Positions 59,006 to 64,000 of a DNA stretch of 64,000 nt are shown one piece after another. Where the stretch lies: positions 1,612,001 to 1,676,000 of the forward strand of contig MCGE01000004.1 in NCBI GenBank assembly GCA_002105175.1, in the 5' to 3' direction. Under the pieces are notes generated by a model that saw nothing but the letters and a program-made list of their open reading frames with translations, did no database searches and was not told where the DNA came from. Both the position numbers and the translations under genes were made by a program. How positions within the stretch are numbered: position 1 is the first letter of the stretch; each line of letters opens with the position of its first letter. Source of the stretch: Absidia repens (Eukaryota > Mucoromycota > Mucoromycetes > Mucorales > Cunninghamellaceae).

Positions 59006-61251
59006 TTGAAGTAATATTAATATGAAATAGGTGGCGAATAAACAAAAACAAAAGAAAAGTAAATCATGGGAAAACTGGATACATAATATATATTTATATT
59101 AAAAAATAGGGGAATTTCTTTTTTTTTCCCAGATCAAGGCCAATCCTCTTTAATAACTGCTTAAAATGTGATATGACAGATTCCCTACATACGTACCGTC
59201 CGGAACAATACGATAGTAAATAGCCTTTGTTTTTTTCACGTTATTATCAATATAAATATATATGACAGTCAATCATTTTGATTGAACATAAGTACTGTAC
59301 TTTTTAATGATGATGATAACGTCGCTTTTGGTACCATCAATACTGTGCTGGCAATATGTACTTCCCATCATCAGGAACAACAAACAATTACTTTGTTTTT
59401 TCCTCAACGGGAAAGTCATTCCGCAGGTTCTATTTTATCTTCCCCACATTTTACCAGGCACGTACCGTTTTATGATGTGATTGAGATGCCATACCTTACC
59501 CCATAGTTTACATCAGTGGGAAGATCTGAAATGCAGTTACACATTTGTGTAAAAAAATGGCACCGCCGAAGCACCTTTTTAGGTACAGGTTGCCACTTTC
59601 ATTCAGTCTCCTACCCCGCTAGTTTACTAATATAGAATTTGTGTCAGTTGATGCATTGTCAAAGAAAGGGTGTTTTTTTTTTCTCCCAGACGCTGAGAAG
59701 AAAATACTCACTAGATTTCGATTGATTGCATCAAAAATATACCGTTTATTCCCAAGATCTCCTCTCATCACAGAGATAACCGCCCCTGACGAACTCTGAT
59801 GCTGTGCCAGTGCATTGAGGAAGCTGTGGACAAGGAAAATAAAGTCAAGTGTCTGGAAATTTCATGTTTCTGGTCTCTAGCTCTAGCCCAGCAATCCGGC
59901 AATAACAATAGAATAATTAGTAATAGCAAATGTGCTGCTAGGATAGGAGAACATTTCCTGTTACTATACCTACGCTCTTATCATTGACCGTGGTCGAGCT
60001 TCGTTGAGCCGATTTGCTTTTTCTGGCCGAACTGACTTTCTTTTCAGTATACTTTTACTACACCTTATCATACACATTAAAAATATAAACTGCAATATAT
60101 TCTTTACATTCTGTATGGTTGTTATCACGTACTTTTATGATGAAGATTAGAACTTGCTACACGACATTTATTAATTTATATTAATAGCCAAGCTGGAATA
60201 AAGCCAGCTTCCATTTTACATGATCTATATCTGCTAATAAGACGTTGGGTACATCGCGGGGGAGGGGAAACAAATTGTCATATTGGTGGAAAGAAGATAC
60301 TCAAAATACGGAAACAACAGATTATTTCTCATAGTTTAATAAATAAGAAAAAAGGAATATTTTATTAACGCATATTAATAAATTCCAAGCTGAAGGGAAG
60401 GGGGTTCATTACAGATAAGGGGTCTAATGGAGGTAGCATGAGAGACGCTCTTGCGAGATCTGAAGAATTGACAACACTAATCTAAAGAGACAATTATAAA
60501 CAAATGGTTTATTGTGCAAGACATTGATAAAGTCTACAAGATTATCTTTTATTGAAGTACAACAGTCTGTACTAATCTAAGGAACAATGATAAAATGGGA
60601 TCTCTTGTACAAAACATGAAAGAGACATTAATGGAACGTTTTTCATTGAAGCAGATAAAAATAGACATATTTTATTCAGATCTAGATACAAACTATAGAA
60701 AAACTAATCAAAACTGAGCTAATGAAAGCGGTAAAAAAGCCAAAAACTAATGGTGGTCCTAAATCCTGAATCCAAAATGAAAGGGTTTCCCCATGCATCT
60801 TATAATCCCTGAGCTGAAACACCTTCTAAGCTAGTCCTGATACTAATCTAATATCACCATGATTTCAATAAAGCCGAATAGTGAAAAAAAAAAAAAAAAA
60901 AAAATGAAAGAAAGGAAGAAAGAAAGCGAAAAAAACATTGGAAGTCAACAAATTTACACTTGGGCGGGACATGAAATGTTTATGTGCTGCTTCCTTTGTC
61001 TGCTTTATTTTTCAAGACACCACCAAAAAAAAAAAGAAAAAGGAATAAGGCTACTGTTGAATTGTTAATTTATTGATAAAATTGGCATAAACTAAAACAT
61101 AATAAGGGGCATATATAATGTATAATATAGTAAAAAAAAAAAAAAGGACAATATGTACATAAATCTATAAGAGAAAATAATGACTATCAAAGCATAAGAA
61201 TAAATATGAAGAATAAAACTATAAAACTATAAAACATATAAACCAACAACA
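59006..61251. other. gene-poor region with repeat R8
   Basis: GH32 promoter side at the left. From about 60350 to 60976 lies repeat R8. The right end is the 3' region of the zinc-finger gene with an AATAAA-like signal on the minus strand and a poly-A run near 61132-61146. No coding region was supported. Confidence 0.5.
60350..60976 (-). repeat. dispersed repeat family, copy R8
   Basis: Minus-oriented copy. It shows the internal duplication best: two units of about 95 bases, each with (C)AACACTAATCTAA or CTGTACTAATCTAAGG, an AATKATAAA word, a TTGTRCAAGACAT-like word and a TTTATTGAAG or TTTTCATTGAAG end (about 60465-60652). Then TATTTTATTCAGATCTAGAT, the core (about 60762-60845) and CTTGGGCGGGACATGAAA (60959-60976). 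Confidence 0.7.
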
Positions 61252-62513
61252 TCATTTTGATGATTCTTTCCCATTTTTTCGGTTCAAAATAGAGCATCCA
61301 ATTACTCTATGATCTTTGGACCATATTTGGTGGCGACTAAGGGCGTCCTGGCGAGCAAAGGATTTACTGCAAAAAACGCAAAGAAATGGTTTCACCCCCG
61401 AGTGCAATTTCGCATGCCGGTTGCGGTCATGTTGGCGAGCAAAGGTTTTTGGACAGTGTGGACAATCAAATGGTTTTTCATTGGTGTGTGTACGTCGATG
61501 TGAGTTCAGATTGTAGGGTCTAGTGAATGATTTTTTGCAGCCGGGAAAATCGCACTGATAAGCGGCGGTTGATTGACGAGATTTTTTCTTTCTTGGTACT
61601 GGTCGAACTGCTACAGCAGCAGCAGCAGATGATGATGATGATGATAATGATGATGATGATAATGATGATGACAATTCAGTCGAGGCCATCATTGTTGCTG
61701 ATTCATTTGCGGTTGATGATGTATAATCGGTGACTGATTGTGAAGGTGTATATGATGAATTTGAAGGTCCAGAGAATGTTTCGGGTATGCGATATTTAAA
61801 TGCCGTGCACTAATAGAGGGATTGTTGTGTGAATTTTTTGTTGGTTTTCCTTGTGGTGATGTTGATGTTGGTGATGCCGTTAATAATTGCAAAGAAGTTT
61901 CTAGTTTGATGTTGTCTTTATTGTGCTTATCATGATGACGATAATGTTGGGATTGATGCAGATGCTGATGATTGTCCGAAAAATGAATATGCTGATTGAT
62001 AATATCAAAAGTGTCGTTTGTGCCTGAATTTTCGCCTGTTGTGCGGGTTGATAGCGGAGGTGACACAAGTCCGCCGATAGGCATCTCAGCACATTCATTC
62101 ATCATCATCGTTTGCTGAAATTGCGGACAATTCAACGATTGTGCTGCCACATTCATCAATTGATTACTTTCTGCCGGGGAGATGGCAAGGGGTTGATAGC
62201 TGAAAGGACCCACATCATAAAAAGGTTCCAATAACCAGTCATTGCTACCGCCAAGTACATATTGAAAAGGTTGTTGCTGAGGATCTACTGGTGCCATTGA
62301 GTTAACGCTAGCGGCAGAGGTCGATGATAATGATTGTTGATGTTGGTGCGCTGTCATTTCGTCCAGAATCAAGGAAGAGGATGGTGAGCTGAGTGGGGTT
62401 GATGGAGTTGGTGAAGGATAGTGAGAAAGATAGTAAGGTGTGTCTACTAGAATGTTGTAATCAATATGCTTGTCGTTGTTGTCGGGTTCAAAACCAATAG
62501 GATCACAGATCAT
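61252..62513 (-). CDS. Crz1-like C2H2 zinc-finger transcription factor, one-base frame break
   Basis: About 420 aa if one base is allowed for. The ATG at 62513 (MICDPIGFEPDNNDKHIDYN) follows a CT-rich leader. The N-terminal part is Ser/Pro/Gln/His-rich, typical of activation regions. The first frame runs to a stop at 61689; the zinc-finger frame is open from about 61815. Near 61770-61780 a missing C in the CCC run would join NIAYP to ETFSGPSNSSYTPSQSVTDY without a stop. The DNA-binding part has three C2H2 fingers: CDFPGCKKSFTRPYNLNSHR, CPHCPKTFARQHDRNRHAKL and CVFCSKSFARQDALSRHQ, with the TRPYNL..H..TH and FARQHDR..H signatures of calcineurin-responsive Crz1. Finger 3 has an atypical His spacing (H-x6-H). 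The role would be calcium/calcineurin stress transcription. Without the join, a second start at 61692 would give fingers only. Confidence 0.8.
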
Positions 62514-62920
62514 AACTTCAAAGTTAAATAACCAAACGAAAAAAAAATATGAAGATGGAAAAACAAACAAAACCACAAAAAAAAAAAGAAGAGAAAAATA
62601 TATAATTGTATTTATATGCATTTCCAATGCGCCCAAACAGACTTGGTGATACTTTGACACTTTAATAAAGGATGCGCCACACCCCACCATCACCTTCATT
62701 TTGATGTCTCATTTCATAACAAAAATATCAATTGCCCTGCATTTGTAGAAATGTGTAACAGAAAAAAGTTTATTTGGTCTAATATTTCAACATCCGCCGA
62801 TCAAAATCATAAAAATAAAAATAGACTACACTAACAACTGCTATAAAAATAAAAATAACTAAACTCTAATTAAACTAAAAAATCAAGCATCGCACGCGCC
62901 CCTTTGTCCACCAGGATGGT
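62514..62920. other. spacer between zinc-finger gene and VASt protein gene
   Basis: Contains the CT-rich leader of the zinc-finger gene (62530-62600 on the minus strand) and the 3' region of the VASt protein gene. Nothing else was recognised. Confidence 0.4.
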
Positions 62921-64000
62921 TCAGATATGGTTCAATTCATCATTGATTTCATTGCATAATAAGAGGTGGCTGAAGTCAGGTTGTTGTTGCCGTCGTCGTC
63001 CATCAAGGTCATCCGTCCTTCCCAATGCCGCCATATCACACCTTGAGCGTTGGTCCAATAAGTAAGTCCAATATTCACTTTCCATTAGTCGTTGTTCCAT
63101 CCCATTCAACATCTTGAAAGCCGTTAATAATTCATACCGTATCACTGCTAATTGTTCGCGAGTAAAGGTCAATTCCGCAGCGATCAAGCGATATCGAATG
63201 TTGAACCAGCGGTAGTCCCATCCACCATCGACGTCAGAGCGAAAGGTCTTGAATGTTTGATATGTACTACGAAAAAATAAAAAATAAATTAATGACGGAG
63301 ATTAGAAGAGTTCATTATCATTCAATTTCGTTACCATAATAAGAATTATTCTCTTTTTTCATTTACCTGGAATTGCGTCGATCCATTTCAGTAACTTCGC
63401 CATTCACCAAGGGTTCCAAGTCAGTTAAATGCACAGCACGCCATGATATTTTTCCCATAGAAGGTGATGAGGTTGCGATTGACGAATTTGCCCATTCTGT
63501 AATGCACATGCGATAAATGAACAAGAGCAGAGCCACGCCAACAAAAATAAGGATATCCTGTGGGCTGAGTGTTGTGCCACTAAGAATATTCGGTTTCACC
63601 ATCTTCCTTTCTTGGTTTGTATCACCGTTTTGTTTCACTAGATGTGTATCATTGATCGTGCCTTGCTCTTTTACTGCGCTTTTGATCTTATTTGCTGCCT
63701 TTTGCTGCCTTTGCTGTTCGATCGTTCCACTTGTGGTGTTGTCTTTGTCCTGTGATGCTGCTTGTTCTATAATTGGAATCAAGGCAGAGATGGTGTCACT
63801 CATACCCTTAAATGCTGCACGGTTGACCATTCCTACGGAGGCAAAACAAGTGTGTATGTATAAATATTTCTAGCACCATAATTTACATCATGTAAATATT
63901 TTCCTCCCCCGTCTCTTACCTTTCACCATGATACTTTTCAACCATTTGACCCCAATATTACAGATTAGTCGACAGGTGGTAGGTGAGGTATAAGTGATAC
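62921..64000 (-). CDS. VASt-domain (GRAM/LAM-type) sterol-transfer protein, C-terminal part
   Basis: The gene runs off the right edge, so only the C-terminus is present. Minus-strand exons: 64000-63920 (partial), 63832-63367 and 63266-62921; junctions keep frame. The first piece (ITYTSPTTCRLICNIGVKWL, then VKGMVNRAAFKGMSDTISAL) looks like the end of a VASt domain. A hydrophilic Gln/Lys/Asn linker follows, then one transmembrane segment (DILIFVGVALLLFIYRMCI) and a C-terminal helical region (FTREQLAVIRYELLTAFKML). LAM/Aster-type proteins are ER-anchored by one C-terminal helix and move sterols at membrane contacts. The assignment rests on the short VASt end and TM layout, so it is moderate. Confidence 0.65.

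Noticed and set aside
59282..59506. 74-codon plus-strand frame upstream of the GH32 gene
   Set aside because: It lacks an ATG at its start, has no domain features and lies in the likely promoter region of the divergent-side spacer.
61689..61692. Overlapping stop and start codons (ATGATG) resembling bacterial translational coupling
   Set aside because: This is a fungal nuclear gene; the frame-2 sequence upstream looks coding (SGPSNSSYTPSQSVTDY), so a one-base indel in a single gene explains it better.

Overview
The window is nuclear DNA of a filamentous early-diverging fungus, most likely Mucoromycota (order Mucorales). The evidence is dense eukaryotic genes with many short GT-AG introns (about 55-200 bp), AT-rich spacers with long poly-A/poly-T runs, CT-rich leaders just before start codons, and a gene set with typical fungal orthologues (Vac7, Efr3, Rgd1-type F-BAR RhoGAP, Rtf1, Rpn13, Mrh4-like helicase). 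The genus cannot be fixed from sequence alone. No tRNA, rRNA, CRISPR array or intact transposon was recognised. All exon boundaries were read by eye from splice signals and reading-frame continuity and may be off by a base.

Layout. 1-5 kb: a VAC7-like regulator of PI(3,5)P2 synthesis and a quinoid dihydropteridine reductase, both on the plus strand. 5-9.5 kb: gene-poor, with two copies of a dispersed repeat. 9.7-12.4 kb: dynein light chain LC8 and an auxin-efflux-carrier-type transporter. 12.9-16.2 kb (minus): EFR3, the plasma-membrane anchor of PI4-kinase. 17-22.6 kb: a Ser-rich unknown protein, a secreted, probably GPI-anchored HEXXH protein and two small unknown proteins. 22.6-26.9 kb: repeats and a (TATGTG)n tract. 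27-31.6 kb: eEF1B-gamma and ribosomal protein uL15, divergent from one short promoter region, then a ubiquitin-ubiquitin-AN1 fusion. 32.9-35.7 kb: RhoGAP. 37.1-40.6 kb: adenylosuccinate lyase and a mitochondrial-type DEAD-box helicase, divergent. 41-42.6 kb: two small unknown proteins. 43.9-47.8 kb: alpha-arrestin and RPN13, divergent. 49.6-55.5 kb (minus): RTF1, a multi-pass membrane protein and the complex I subunit NDUFA12. 57-59 kb (minus): a secreted GH32 fructosidase. 61.2-64 kb (minus): a Crz1-like zinc-finger factor and the C-terminal part of a VASt-domain lipid-transfer protein that runs off the window.

Themes. Several genes belong to phosphoinositide or lipid contact-site biology (VAC7-like, EFR3, VASt protein), to ubiquitin/proteasome function (Ub-Ub-AN1, RPN13, arrestin) and to translation (eEF1B-gamma, uL15). 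They are not an operon-like cluster; this is ordinary eukaryotic gene order.

The most unusual content is a dispersed repeat family (about eight copies or fragments). Each fuller copy has a CACGTGGGCGG motif, then a pyrimidine-rich tract, then a conserved core with an inverted repeat, then an AATAAA-like signal. That arrangement resembles a small polymerase II transcription unit or a solo LTR. Other points are an ATG-only first coding exon, an 11-nt microexon, a GC-AG intron, and three genes whose reading frame appears to break by a single base.
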